Shown: positions 42,717 to 51,822 of the stretch, piece after piece
How the letters are laid out: every line of letters starts with the position of its first letter
Numbering within the stretch: position 1 is the first letter of the stretch
NCBI GenBank assembly: GCA_963974215.1
Contig: CAXBBL010000006.1
Location: forward strand, 1 to 64,000
DNA: 64,000 nt
Reading direction: 5' to 3'
From: Croceimicrobium sp963974215
GTDB taxonomy: Bacteria; Bacteroidota; Bacteroidia; Flavobacteriales; Schleiferiaceae
Program-made: the position numbers and the translations under genes
The notes under the pieces: generated by a model
What the model was told of the DNA's origin: nothing
Database searches by the model: none
What the model saw: only the letters and a program-made list of their open reading frames with translations

Positions 42717-45504
42717 CTAAAGAAATTTTGGTGTTCACTACATGCCCCTCGAAATCGTAGATTTTACGATCATGCGCTTGCACATAAAAATGCTCGGCAC
42801 TTTTACCTTGCACTGTCCGCACCAGGCGGCCAGAACTATCGGGGTTTAATATTTCCGGATTAAGGATATAGCCCTTGTACTTGCAGTAGATTTTCAAGGA
42901 CTTTTTAAAGCGATTTACCTTGCCAAAGGTGCGCTGCGCCGAGCGGTTCTTTTCTAAGAAATCGGTATAAGCATCGGTTTTTACGATCCACTTATCCGCA
43001 TTGCTGTCTTCCCCAAAATACACGTCGGCCCAGTCCTTAAACTCCTGTGTCATTTGCGTGATCTGGTTCCGCGCCGTAACATTACCCATAGGAGGATCTA
43101 TCTTCGGGAAACTCAAATAGACCTTTAGGCAATGCACCATGGTATTGATAAAGAGGTTCCACTCTTCTTCTGTGAAATCCATAAACAAGTTTTTGCCAAA
43201 CTCGTCCTTCGGGGAAAAGCTACCGCCATACTCCCCGTCTTTATCTTCGTGGTAATAGTCCGAAAACACCGAGAACAGCAGCCTTCTGTAAGTACTAGGA
43301 CTATCATCGCGTAAAGCAAAATTAGAAGTGATGGCCAGCTTCGGAACATCCTCAAAAGGAATTTCATACTGCTTGCCATGCTTTGGGTTCACCGTCATTT
43401 CACCCGTCAGCTGCGAATAGAAGAAATCGAACTTCAGGTACTTATTGGCATCATCTACCAAAATATAATTGGTATGGCTGGTTACGTTTTCGTAAACGTG
43501 GGGGTTTTCCGTAAGCTTGGGGTTACGCCCTTCTAGGCTCACCGATTTCATAAAATACCGCACGGCCTTATAGGCGATAGACTTTCCCGAACCACCATGC
43601 GATTCGCCATCATCGCTAATCTTATTATCCATGGCAAAAACCGCCCAGGGGCGCGAAGGATCTTTATAGCGGTGCAAGAGGTACCCCAGGCTGTAAATCT
43701 TATTGATTAGGTGTAACCTTTGTTCCTGGTCTTTCTCTTCCGAAAGCTTAATGCCTTTCTCCTGCAGACTCTTTTCTTCTTGCCAGTGCACCCGGCTGGT
43801 ATTAATGAGGTACTGCAGAAACAGACAGTCTTTATTATGCAGCTTTATATCGTATTCGCCCTCCTCGCTTCGCGTCACCGTAAAAGGATCGTCTAGCTTC
43901 TTAACCTTATGCTTAATCACTTCATCGGCCCACACATTAGCGGTTACCTCTCCCACTCTAATTTCTCGGATGCCCTCTTTGCTCACCTCCCAGTTTTGAT
44001 TCTTAAAGAAAAACAGCTGTGAAGTAGGCGTATAATCAGTAAAGTCGATTTCCTTTAAGCTTAAATTACTCAAAGACTGTTCGCCCAAGTACTGTCTACT
44101 TTTGTAGAAGGCATTGCGCAGCTTCGGTTCGCTTTTGATCTCCTTCAGGAAGTCATTTACAAAAGCCTTTATTTCTACATGGTCGATCTCCTCAATTACC
44201 CCATCCTTTTTATGGATGTACACATAACCCGTTTTTACATTGGGAAGCTTGAAACGATAAAAGCCACAAGCCTCTAAAAAATTATAGGTTTGAAGCGGGT
44301 TGATCGCATAGTCCTTGTAATAAAATTCAGTGCGAGTATCTTTCTTCCAAACGATATCCCACATGCGATAAGGAATTGCTACCCGAACTAATTCCTTCAG
44401 CTGAAAACTATTGAAATGCTCCAAGAAATCACGCACATCCTTGCAAGGATTACCGCGATGATCTTTAAACTTTTGAAGCTTTTCGGGTAGTCTTACTAAA
44501 TGAAGATCTAAATGCTCCATGGCCAGCTTATGCTGCACCTTTAAACCGGTGGAATCAATGTCGCCCAGGTAATACACCTTATAAGCATAGGTCTCCAGCT
44601 CCTTCATGGTGCGCTTGGAAATTTTAGCCGTTTCGGAATTAAACCAAACCACATTGGCATTTATAGAAGCCTCTGTACTTAGAGCATCGCGATCGCCTCC
44701 ACAAATAATAATCTCGGGGAGTTTCTTATCCATGCGGGCGGCTTGCTCCTCCCTTTCGTCCAAGGACTCATGCTGATCGGCCGCATCGGCATTCTCCTTG
44801 CGCCAGCGACGCTTTATCAGGTGAATCCCCATGATATAGTCGCTCGGCCGCTCGCCAAAATAGCGGAAACGATCGGCTTTATTCTCTGCCTTTGGTTCTA
44901 GGCGCTTACCCCATTGTGCTTCGCCATCCTCAAAAACAAACTGAAAAATCGGGTAGTTTTCATTGCTCTTAAAAACATGCTGCACCAGCTCCCCCGTCTT
45001 TTTGCTCTTTCTTACATAAGTATAGCTTTTAAGGGAGTTCAGCTTATGATCTAAACATTGATCTTTGGTTACACCCGGGCCAATAACAGCCAATTCCTTA
45101 TTGGTGTACTCTTTATACTCAAAAAGATAGTCGCCTTCCTTTTGCCCTTCGGCCGCGGGGAGCTGTTCGTAATCCTTTTGAAAAACAGCTTTGTGGCCAT
45201 CCTCTCCCGCAATACTAAAATCTTTAGCCAAGAATAACACCGCATCCCGGAAGTCAAGCCCCTCTTCCTTCATGCATACCTGAATCCCATTGCGCGGTGT
45301 ATTCTTGACCTCGCCCCAATCCGTAACGATATAATTGCCATCTGGCATCTTCTTTAAGCTGGCAGAAGGCGTCTTTTCATCGCTTCTCATCTTAAACTTC
45401 TGCCTTGAATCCTGAGCCGCTTTCGCTGCATCTGGATAATACTTAAGTATGATCTCGAGACCTCCATTCGTTTGCTCGAGTAATTTTTTATGGTCGATGA
45501 ACAT
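42685..45504 (-). CDS. Primase-helicase (Toprim + SF3-like ATPase)
   Basis: This 939-aa protein should prime and unwind phage DNA. The N-terminal 100 residues resemble a CHC2-type DNA-binding domain without the zinc Cys/His set. A Toprim domain follows: CGGDRD (268-273) and GDID (314-317). The C-terminal ATPase has Walker A GESHGGSGKS (633-642), Walker B ILVDDAN (D684/D685) and a sensor LAITSN near 725, as in SF3/D5-like helicases. It is the largest early gene and defines the replication module. Confidence 0.85.
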   Translation of the reverse strand: MFIDHKKLLEQTNGGLEIILKYYPDAAKAAQDSRQKFKMRSDEKTPSASLKKMPDGNYIVTDWGEVKNTPRNGIQVCMKEEGLDFRDAVLFLAKDFSIAGEDGHKAVFQKDYEQLPAAEGQKEGDYLFEYKEYTNKELAVIGPGVTKDQCLDHKLNSLKSYTYVRKSKKTGELVQHVFKSNENYPIFQFVFEDGEAQWGKRLEPKAENKADRFRYFGERPSDYIMGIHLIKRRWRKENADAADQHESLDEREEQAARMDKKLPEIIICGGDRDALSTEASINANVVWFNSETAKISKRTMKELETYAYKVYYLGDIDSTGLKVQHKLAMEHLDLHLVRLPEKLQKFKDHRGNPCKDVRDFLEHFNSFQLKELVRVAIPYRMWDIVWKKDTRTEFYYKDYAINPLQTYNFLEACGFYRFKLPNVKTGYVYIHKKDGVIEEIDHVEIKAFVNDFLKEIKSEPKLRNAFYKSRQYLGEQSLSNLSLKEIDFTDYTPTSQLFFFKNQNWEVSKEGIREIRVGEVTANVWADEVIKHKVKKLDDPFTVTRSEEGEYDIKLHNKDCLFLQYLINTSRVHWQEEKSLQEKGIKLSEEKDQEQRLHLINKIYSLGYLLHRYKDPSRPWAVFAMDNKISDDGESHGGSGKSIAYKAVRYFMKSVSLEGRNPKLTENPHVYENVTSHTNYILVDDANKYLKFDFFYSQLTGEMTVNPKHGKQYEIPFEDVPKLAITSNFALRDDSPSTYRRLLFSVFSDYYHEDKDGEYGGSFSPKDEFGKNLFMDFTEEEWNLFINTMVHCLKVYLSFPKIDPPMGNVTARNQITQMTQEFKDWADVYFGEDSNADKWIVKTDAYTDFLEKNRSAQRTFGKVNRFKKSLKIYCKYKGYILNPEILNPDSSGRLVRTVQGKSAEHFYVQAHDRKIYDFEGHVVNTKISLDEQREDDLPF

Positions 45505-45545
45505 TAGTACAGTTACACTTTAATTGTTTGAATTCGGCAACTCGT

Positions 45546-45746
45546 TTAAATCGCCAGCAAGTATTGATTTTGGTGCTTCGACCACAAATAGCGCCCTACA
45601 TCGCGGCATCGGCGGCACTGTCCTACCTTGCTTAATTTGCAATGGCCACAAGGCTTACCTAACTTGACTCGCTCAATTTCTTGCTTGGCGGGAGGCCTCT
45701 TCTGCAAACGGGCTTCCTCAGCCGCCCTTAACTTTCGTTTTGCCAT
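45546..45746 (-). CDS. Small four-Cys protein, 66 aa
   Basis: The protein is basic and contains CGHC and, ten residues on, CRRC, a probable zinc finger. It lies between the primase gene and a 72-aa gene in the early operon, so a DNA-binding or replication role is likely. It starts 3 bp after the upstream stop. Confidence 0.6.
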   Translation of the reverse strand: MAKRKLRAAEEARLQKRPPAKQEIERVKLGKPCGHCKLSKVGQCRRCRDVGRYLWSKHQNQYLLAI

Positions 45747-45749
45747 GGC

Positions 45750-45965
45750 TTACTTTGCTTTGCGCGGTTTCCCAGATTCGTAGTTATGATTTTCATACTC
45801 CGTATCTAAAATCTCGACTTGATCAACATTAGCGATATAAGCCGTCTCGTAAAAGGACCGAACAAAGGCCTTCACATTCGCCATTTCCTTTACATTCAAA
45901 TGAAAAGGCGCAAAGACTTCATGCTTCTGGCAAAACACGATAAACTGCACTCTAGATACTACCAT
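45750..45965 (-). CDS. Hypothetical early protein, about 71 aa
   Basis: I chose the ATG at 45965 (MVVSRVQFIVF); the frame to 45977 overlaps the neighbouring stop. The protein starts with a hydrophobic strand and ends in a basic tail (GKPRKAK). No motif is recognised. Confidence 0.5.
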   Translation of the reverse strand: MVVSRVQFIVFCQKHEVFAPFHLNVKEMANVKAFVRSFYETAYIANVDQVEILDTEYENHNYESGKPRKAK

Positions 45966-45969
45966 AGAT

Positions 45970-46317
45970 CTACACACTTTGGCTAATGGTTAGCTCGTGA
46001 TCTTTTACATTAGGGGCATCCACCGATAAAACAGTTACCTCCGTAACATCGGGGCATAATCCCCAAAGAAGCTCTTGACAGCTCTTAAGGCGGCGTTGGT
46101 CATCTCTAATCTTGCAAGCATAGAGGAACTGGTATATATTGACTGCGAGATATTGGGAGAATCCCTTCAAAACATTGCTCCAGTCTTTAATGCAACTTTT
46201 TAACTCGAGGTTAGATTCTGCTATTTTCTCCAGCTTTTTAATTAGCAACTCTGTATTCTCAAACTTTAAGATCAACTTCCACTCTGGGTTGCCTTCGCGT
46301 ACTATCGTAAACTCCAT
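45970..46317 (-). CDS. Hypothetical early protein, 115 aa
   Basis: This mixed alpha/beta acidic protein has no signal peptide, membrane segment or recognised motif. It shares its first base with the stop of the membrane protein gene upstream, and it is followed by the 71-aa gene. An early regulatory or replication accessory role is inferred from the operon. Confidence 0.55.
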   Translation of the reverse strand: MEFTIVREGNPEWKLILKFENTELLIKKLEKIAESNLELKSCIKDWSNVLKGFSQYLAVNIYQFLYACKIRDDQRRLKSCQELLWGLCPDVTEVTVLSVDAPNVKDHELTISQSV

Positions 46318-46559
46318 TATTCGTCATTTTTAAATAAAGGGCTACCGCCATAGCCCTTTGAAGTTTCTGTGCTGCTGGCGGACAGCTCACTGACCTGATC
46401 TTCCCCAAGTTCGAAGTCACTGTTTTTTTCTATGAAATAAGCCATGCCGACAACAGCCAGCGAATGGACTATCACGATGTAAATGAGCATGAATAATATC
46501 TCCAAACGGCTACGCAAAAAGGCGGTAGTGTCGCTCTGCTCTGGCTTTATCTTTTTCAT
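46317..46559 (-). CDS. Small membrane protein of the early operon
   Basis: The 80-aa frame has one clear membrane helix (about 21-42, ILFMLIYIVIVHSLAVVGMAY) and a polar Ser/Glu-rich C-terminus. It overlaps its upstream neighbour by 50 bp if the ATG at 46559 is used; a second ATG at 46490 would avoid this and give 57 aa. A membrane role such as superinfection exclusion is possible, without direct evidence. Confidence 0.5.
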   Translation of the reverse strand: MKKIKPEQSDTTAFLRSRLEILFMLIYIVIVHSLAVVGMAYFIEKNSDFELGEDQVSELSASSTETSKGYGGSPLFKNDE

Positions 46560-46695
46560 ATATTTTCTTTAGAAGTTCTTTTTCATCTGGATTCAAGCGA
46601 TCGTCAAATTCCAGAAGTACTATTTGATTGGTAATGGCTGCATAGTCTCGTTCACACAGCCGCTTTAGGTAGACTTTGTCAAGGTTATCAGGCAT
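46510..46695 (-). CDS. Hypothetical early protein, 61 aa
   Basis: I chose the ATG at 46695 (MPDNLDKVYL), which overlaps the previous stop by 8 bp; the frame start at 46743 overlaps by 56 bp. The product is a charged helical protein with no known motif. Confidence 0.5.
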   Translation of the reverse strand: MPDNLDKVYLKRLCERDYAAITNQIVLLEFDDRLNPDEKELLKKIYEKDKARAERHYRLFA

Positions 46696-47134
46696 TTTTA
46701 ATGAGGGTTTTAATTTTACTTTCGATCCGCTCTTCATAGACAAAGCACTCTACCGCCACAATAAGCTCGAACCAAGATTGAGCATACTTGCCCATTCTGG
46801 GTGCGATAAGCTCCAAGTCTGGCAATAGCGCCTGCAGGTACTTTTTAAGATTGTTCGGTTCCCACTTACTGCGAGCCGAAAGGCGGTAATTAAGCCGGTG
46901 AATTGCGGCTTTTTGCTCCTCAAGTCTTTTGCAAACAAAGCCCTTCCTTACTAGGTAAGACCTCTGGTTTACCATGCTTTGAATGCGCTTGCCTAGCAGG
47001 ATACAGATCATGCGCGGGATATCGCTGCGATGGATATAAGGGCTAAGGGTGTAGCGACCATTGTAGCTAAATCGCACCCGATAGGAGCCCTTTTCATTAG
47101 AAGCGATTTCGATTAAATCCTCAATGCGTCGCAT
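46688..47134 (-). CDS. Hypothetical early protein, 148 aa
   Basis: This basic, Arg-rich helical protein contains Cys and several Trp/Tyr residues. It overlaps the LuxR-type regulator gene by 14 bp and the next gene by 8 bp. The basic composition suggests DNA binding, but no motif confirms it. Confidence 0.55.
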   Translation of the reverse strand: MRRIEDLIEIASNEKGSYRVRFSYNGRYTLSPYIHRSDIPRMICILLGKRIQSMVNQRSYLVRKGFVCKRLEEQKAAIHRLNYRLSARSKWEPNNLKKYLQALLPDLELIAPRMGKYAQSWFELIVAVECFVYEERIESKIKTLIKNA

Positions 47135-47684
47135 CGCCTGGGCTAATGAAATTATGCTCTAAAGCAAAGCGCGTAAGATCTACGGAAGAGATCGAATTGG
47201 TTTTAACAAACAAGGACTTTCGAACCTTCGCTACAGTTACCTGAGCTATGAAAAGATCCGCTGCGATAAGTTTTTCAGGATAGCCCAAAGCAATCAGCTT
47301 TAAAACTTCCTCCTCTCTCCTCGTAAGGTTAAATGTGTTGACACAGATTTTACCCTCAAAAGGGCAATTGCCTCTATTACCACATTCATGGTAGTCGGGA
47401 GTCAACTTACCAGAACTGCATAAGTCAGGGTTTAAATCAACTCCTCCAAAGCGACACCAAGCAAATTGCTTTAGCATGGCCGCGCCTTCACTAAAACCCC
47501 ATTCCTTTAGCGCCATGCGCGCCTTAATGTCTTTGTTTAGTTCTGCGCGGACCTTAGCTAGAATAGCTTCTGGTAAATCTTCAAAGGGAATCGCTAAGCC
47601 ACGGAAAACGACTTTTAGGTCTTCGCCAATGGCAATCATTTCTAGATGATCATCAAACAAGCCGGGTATAACTGCATTTTTCAT
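47121..47684 (-). CDS. LuxR-type HTH regulator with Cys cluster
   Basis: This 187-aa protein ends with a GerE/LuxR helix-turn-helix domain (about 118-180: LTRREEEVLKLIALGYPEKLIA). Before it lies a Cys-rich region (CSSGK...YHECGNRGNCPFEGKIC, about 89-113) that could bind zinc or an iron-sulfur cluster. It is the second gene after the lysogeny switch and is a candidate activator of the late promoters (inference). Confidence 0.75.
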   Translation of the reverse strand: MKNAVIPGLFDDHLEMIAIGEDLKVVFRGLAIPFEDLPEAILAKVRAELNKDIKARMALKEWGFSEGAAMLKQFAWCRFGGVDLNPDLCSSGKLTPDYHECGNRGNCPFEGKICVNTFNLTRREEEVLKLIALGYPEKLIAADLFIAQVTVAKVRKSLFVKTNSISSVDLTRFALEHNFISPGDATH

Positions 47685-47698
47685 AGTAGTGGAATTGG

Positions 47699-47929
47699 TT
47701 AATCTTCGGTATCGCTTAGAACTAATTCTCGGAACTCAATCAGCGCCTTTCGAACCATATCTTCAGCCTTTCCACCTTTACGCCTTCCCGTATTCCACGC
47801 AGTTAAAGCCGCTTTTGAAACTGGATACTCTTTTGCGAGACGAGTTTGCCAAGTCGTACCTAAGTACTTACTGACCATTGCTTTAAGTTTTGTTTTGTCG
47901 GCTTTATAGACATCTAACTCTGAATACAT
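47699..47929 (-). CDS. Cro-like DNA-binding protein
   Basis: This 76-aa protein is the first gene leftwards from the switch region and has a compact helical DNA-binding pattern (TWQTRLAKEYPVSKAALTAWNTGRR). It is divergently transcribed from the CI-like gene, the usual place of cro. It probably represses the CI promoter and starts the early programme. Confidence 0.65.
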   Translation of the reverse strand: MYSELDVYKADKTKLKAMVSKYLGTTWQTRLAKEYPVSKAALTAWNTGRRKGGKAEDMVRKALIEFRELVLSDTED

Positions 47930-48083
47930 AAATCTGTAGTTTTTATAGTGCTTTTATTGTCAACCTTTGACTTGACAAATATATAGTAATTTATTTACCA
48001 GCAAAGTATAAAGAGCTTTTTGTAAACTATTTCTGAAACTTATGTTTCACCGATTATCCATTTATAAACTAGAAATTTGCCTT
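47930..48083. promoter_or_regulatory. Lysogeny switch region
   Basis: This divergent 154-bp region separates the cro-like and CI-like genes. It contains GTCAA-CCT-TTGAC (47959-47971) directly followed by TTGAC (47972-47976), and the hairpin TGAAAC-TTAT-GTTTCA (48034-48049), which are candidate operators. TTTG/TTGTC and TATAAAA-type boxes are present for the leftward promoter. Confidence 0.6.
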
Positions 48084-48497
48084 ATGTCATATGAAAATCA
48101 CATAGGAGAGTTTTTGAAAGCGAAACTCACTCGAGAAGGAAGAACCCAAGCTTGGCTTGCCAAGGAGATGAATACTTCGCGGCAGAATATTGCCAATACT
48201 TGGATCAGTAAGTCGGAATATAAGCCCAGTGAAATTGAAGAGCTGGAGAAGGTTTTAGGGCCGAATTATTTTGATGAATTTTTCGCTCAGAATTCTGGAG
48301 CAGCGGCAAAATTTAGTCAAAGCTTGCCCCCTATTGATGATTCGATGATCGAGTATCGCGCAAAAGACAGCGGTTTCAAATTGAAAATTGAGATCGACCC
48401 TTATGAGTTTAATCCAGAACACGCCAAATTATTAGGCGAGTCATTAAGAACAGCACTTGCGGACTTCAAGAAGAAGATTGAGGAAGACGATTTGTAG
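48084..48497 (+). CDS. CI-like repressor
   Basis: I chose the ATG at 48084 (MSYENHIGEFLK); the upstream frame reads through the operator hairpin. The 137-aa protein has an N-terminal HTH (about 10-50: TREGRTQAWLAKEMNTSRQNIANTW) and an acidic C-terminus rather than a LexA-type peptidase. It lacks the self-cleaving domain, so induction probably works through the antirepressor at 41853. It faces away from the cro-like gene. Confidence 0.75.
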   Translation: MSYENHIGEFLKAKLTREGRTQAWLAKEMNTSRQNIANTWISKSEYKPSEIEELEKVLGPNYFDEFFAQNSGAAAKFSQSLPPIDDSMIEYRAKDSGFKLKIEIDPYEFNPEHAKLLGESLRTALADFKKKIEEDDL

Positions 48498-48512
48498 ACG
48501 GTTTGTGGACGA
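48493..48512 (+). repeat. Probable integrase arm-type sites, right end
   Basis: TGTAGACGG (48493-48501) and TGTGGACGA (48504-48512) match the repeats at 180-222 beside the integrase. They overlap the end of the CI-like gene. Confidence 0.5.
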
Positions 48513-48571
48513 TTTTTCTAAAGAATCGTTCTAAACCATTGATTTTTAGATAGTAACAAGGCTGGCATGAG

Positions 48572-48587
48572 TTCCAGCTGGCACCAC
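48572..48587 (+). other. attR core, 16-bp direct repeat
   Basis: TTCCAGCTGGCACCAC is identical to 39-54. No tRNA is formed here, because the sequence to its left belongs to the phage. Confidence 0.92.
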
Positions 48588-48590
48588 CTT

Positions 48591-48626
48591 AAAAAGCCTC
48601 GTAGTCAATAGATTACGAGGCTTTTT
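48591..48626 (+). terminator. Original tRNA-Phe terminator
   Basis: AAAAGCCTCGTA (48592-48603) pairs with TACGAGGCTTTT (48614-48625), followed by T. It lies just right of attR and would be downstream of tRNA-Phe after prophage excision. The following 300 bases (48627-48927) hold no gene that I can support. Confidence 0.8.
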
Positions 48627-48927
48627 TTGTTTTAGACCATCTGAAACAAAGGTCTGAATGTTTATTTTCGATTAAATTATTAAAATGCTGAAATTCAGGC
48701 GATTTGAAATCATGGCCTTTTTGATACACACTACTCTTGTCACTTTTACAGTCACCTTTCTTTAACCTAATACCAAGCGTTACAAAAGTTGAAATCTTGC
48801 AAGAGAGACTTTAAGCTTACACGAAAAGCAGAGTGAATTCTTCTCTAATGGCATATTAGGAAATAGGGCTTCACTTTAATGAGGGATCAAAAAAATTATT
48901 GGAGTAATTATTTCGGAACAACACCAT

Positions 48928-51096
48928 TCACCTTTTCACTAATTTTCCCGTTTGCAAGTCTTGTTGTCCCTTTCGGTATACATAAATATACAGCCCAGCT
49001 GGAACCTTACTCATATCTAGAAAAGCGTGTTCTAAAGGCTTAATTTTCGAAATGAGTTTTCCTTGTAAATTGTAGATAAAAAACTCTCCCTCGCTAATAC
49101 CACCCTCAAAAAAGGTAAAGCTTATTTGATCTTCAAAAGGATTGGGGTGTACATTCAAATGATGGCTTAAAAGCTCTACTGAATTCGTTTGTAAAGCACT
49201 GCAGTTTATACTAGGATTACCCAACATATTATTGTCCATCCAAGTTAAACGCTGCACGAGCCAAGTTTTCAAAAAGTTGATTTCTTCAGTATGGGTATTC
49301 CCAATAAAATTATTAGGCCAGACATAGTTGCCCAATATGTTATACTCGTTAAAATTCCGATCCACCGCTGGACCTAAAAGGCTCACCAAGGAATCTATCT
49401 TACTCATTAAAAAGGTATTACTTAGCTTATTCTGTTTAAGCTCCTCCCAACGACAGTAAATGCGGTTTTGTACAGCGGGTATGCCTACTATTTTGTCAAA
49501 CCAGAATGCATCAGACGTACAAGGGTATATCCAACCCATGGGATCGGGATTACATCCAAAATCGAAATTCCCATAGCCCAAATTAATATCCCAAATAGGC
49601 CCCATATGCAACTTCCCTCCGTCACTATCTTTTTGCTTATACATGTAAAAGCTCAATTTAAAGGCATCCACATGTTTCGCTAATTCATTGATTAGGAAAT
49701 AATCAACAAAAGACGTGACGTCAATGTAGTTCTCATAAGTGGAATTAAAATCGGGCCTTGTCATGGCCTGCTCAAAGTTCGATATCCAATTTCGGATATA
49801 CGTTTTTTGAGCAGGTACTAATTGATCTTTACTTGGATTATGAAAAGCATAAAAAGGAAATGTCCCATAGGAAGATCGCCAGCCATCACTGGCCGTAGTG
49901 GGATCGTCACGATCAATTTGAATAATATAACCACCAGTTAACTCATCACCCGTAATATCTGAGGACCGCAAATTTGCAATATCGACACGGTTATTATCAC
50001 GTTTAATTTTTTCCATCAATAGGTAAATACCTTTATACTCTTCATTAATTACCAATTCGCAGAAACGTGTTCGAGATGCATAATCCATCATATCTCTTGC
50101 TATTTCGAAGGTTATGGCATTGCGAAGCAGACTCTTATCAGAATATGGGCCGTGCAATACCCAATCGTTTTCATTAGGCATTCCCAGTAGGGAAACATTA
50201 TTGTTATTACCATTCTGATCGCGGGTCTCAAGCCCATAATTCTTTTTGTCAAAGCTCTGCGATGAGGCACCTCGAATCTCAATGCCGATCGCACCATCAT
50301 AATCGGTTCCAGCATCAAACCAATAATTTGTCATACCTACTCCTTTATCCACCACCTTCATTGTGGCATTAATTTTTGGCTCATCAACAATTACTTGAGA
50401 GCCCGTATTAATGCTAAATAAGGGTAGATGAGTACCAATAAAAGGGGGATAAAACCAACTTGGCGTTGGATAAAAATCTCTCGAAGTGTCAGCGACTGCA
50501 AGAGATAGAAAGAAGTTGCTAGATAAGTCTGAGGAAGTGATCATGCAATTATTGATCTGAATCGCCAATACATTTTCATTTTCCTTAATCACTTGATCAA
50601 AAGCCAAAGGGTAAATTGGGTAGCCTTCAGGCAGGCCGCCTTGATAAAGGGTTGCCTCATGATCTGTAGGTGGTATATCGTTATAAGCTAGAAAGGTCCC
50701 TGGAGGGCCAAAGTTTCCCCGAGCAATTTCTGTCCCATTTAAATAGGCTATAAAAGCATCATCGTAATCCGCATGTAAAACGGCCATCTTAATTTTTGCC
50801 GTGTCCGCGAGATTAAAAGGTATTCTAATACAGAGCGAAATGGTAGGTGGAATAATAGTACTATCATCTCCGTCTCCATAACCAAAGCCACCCGGGCCAG
50901 TTAGCCATGTGCTATCATTAAACTGGGCTTGCATCCAGTTGGGAGGAGGCGCCGATGTTCCAACTCTATAAGACCAAATATCAGAATTGGAAACAACAGT
51001 TTCCCAATGATCAATTCCCGACTGCGCTTTGGATAAAAAAGGACTAAACAAAATAAGCAGTGAGAAAAATACCCGTCGGGTTGAGAGCGCATACAT
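48928..51096 (-). CDS. CotH-domain secreted protein with T9SS sorting domain
   Basis: I chose the ATG at 51096 (MYALSTRRVFF); the frame to 51114 is similar. A signal peptide precedes about 720 residues with a lectin-like N-terminal part (about 35-215), a CotH kinase-like domain (about 240-600, containing RGASSQSFDKKNYGLE and the DINLGYGNFD region) and a T9SS type A sorting domain (last 80 residues). CotH domains are atypical protein kinases; the substrate of secreted bacterial ones is unknown. It belongs to the host chromosome. Confidence 0.8.
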   Translation of the reverse strand: MYALSTRRVFFSLLILFSPFLSKAQSGIDHWETVVSNSDIWSYRVGTSAPPPNWMQAQFNDSTWLTGPGGFGYGDGDDSTIIPPTISLCIRIPFNLADTAKIKMAVLHADYDDAFIAYLNGTEIARGNFGPPGTFLAYNDIPPTDHEATLYQGGLPEGYPIYPLAFDQVIKENENVLAIQINNCMITSSDLSSNFFLSLAVADTSRDFYPTPSWFYPPFIGTHLPLFSINTGSQVIVDEPKINATMKVVDKGVGMTNYWFDAGTDYDGAIGIEIRGASSQSFDKKNYGLETRDQNGNNNNVSLLGMPNENDWVLHGPYSDKSLLRNAITFEIARDMMDYASRTRFCELVINEEYKGIYLLMEKIKRDNNRVDIANLRSSDITGDELTGGYIIQIDRDDPTTASDGWRSSYGTFPFYAFHNPSKDQLVPAQKTYIRNWISNFEQAMTRPDFNSTYENYIDVTSFVDYFLINELAKHVDAFKLSFYMYKQKDSDGGKLHMGPIWDINLGYGNFDFGCNPDPMGWIYPCTSDAFWFDKIVGIPAVQNRIYCRWEELKQNKLSNTFLMSKIDSLVSLLGPAVDRNFNEYNILGNYVWPNNFIGNTHTEEINFLKTWLVQRLTWMDNNMLGNPSINCSALQTNSVELLSHHLNVHPNPFEDQISFTFFEGGISEGEFFIYNLQGKLISKIKPLEHAFLDMSKVPAGLYIYVYRKGQQDLQTGKLVKR

Positions 51097-51114
51097 ATAA
51101 TAAAACTTAATCAT

Positions 51115-51822
51115 AGTCTTTGGTTTACATGGGTGATGACCATTAAATAATTAATCTCTCGTAAAGTCGCTCATTCTCTGCTTTCACTAAAACAAAGCCT
51201 TGAAGCCTACTGACACTCATTATACAAGAAACTAATCTAATTGCGGTAACCGCCGAATTGAAATTAACATTAGCAAATATAGCCCCTATTTAAACCTCAA
51301 AAATTGCCGCATATAGGAATGTTCATTTCGTCCTTCCTACCAGTTAATGATTCGAATAAATTTCCCTATTGAAAGACGAGGTATTTGCTATAATTCTCAT
51401 ATCACCAAATAGCGTGATTTACAGCGCTTTAAAAATGGTTTATTCCTGCCTAAGATAAACTCTGCAATTAGAACTAGTAAATTTCAAGCTCTTAGCCCTT
51501 TCTGGTAAGCCTATTTGCAGCTAGAGTCTTCTTTTCAAAGCACTCAGACTATTATATCTTATAATAAGCCGCCCAGTTCTTGCGTCCTTCAATTTCAAAC
51601 ATCGAAACGAAATACACCAGTAAAATTAACTTTATTGCAAGTCTGTTTAGTTTAATACTGGCTAATTGCTTTAAAAAAAAGACTTCATAATTTTCTTCAT
51701 AAATAGTTTAATTAAAGTGTGTACGACTTTGAATTAAGAATCAATTTAATTTTCCCACTAAATCCCAATCCCTTTGGAGAACTTACGATTATTCTGTACC
51801 TTAAAGTACAAAATCCTTCATA
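51115..51822. other. Intergenic region
   Basis: There are 708 bases without a supported gene between the divergent CotH and histidine kinase genes. The sequence is AT-rich with many stops in all frames. It holds the promoters of both genes; I see no repeat or RNA structure of note. Confidence 0.6.

Larger units (their letters stand above)
39..48587. mobile_element. Integrated tailed-phage genome (prophage) in tRNA-Phe
   Basis: The element is bounded by a perfect 16-bp direct repeat, TTCCAGCTGGCACCAC, at both ends; the left copy lies inside a tRNA-Phe gene. It carries a tyrosine integrase at the left end, a cro/cI-type switch and replication genes at the right end, and a full set of virion genes (terminase, portal, protease, capsid, tape measure, holin, endolysin). 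The tape measure protein indicates a long-tailed phage; no sheath gene is recognised, so a siphovirus is likely (inference). The genes look intact, apart from one pair split by an A9 run that may be programmed, so the prophage may be functional. Confidence 0.95.

Noticed and set aside
45851..45858. AAAAGGAC inside an early gene
   Set aside because: It is coding sequence with no -7-like box at the family spacing and no late gene downstream.
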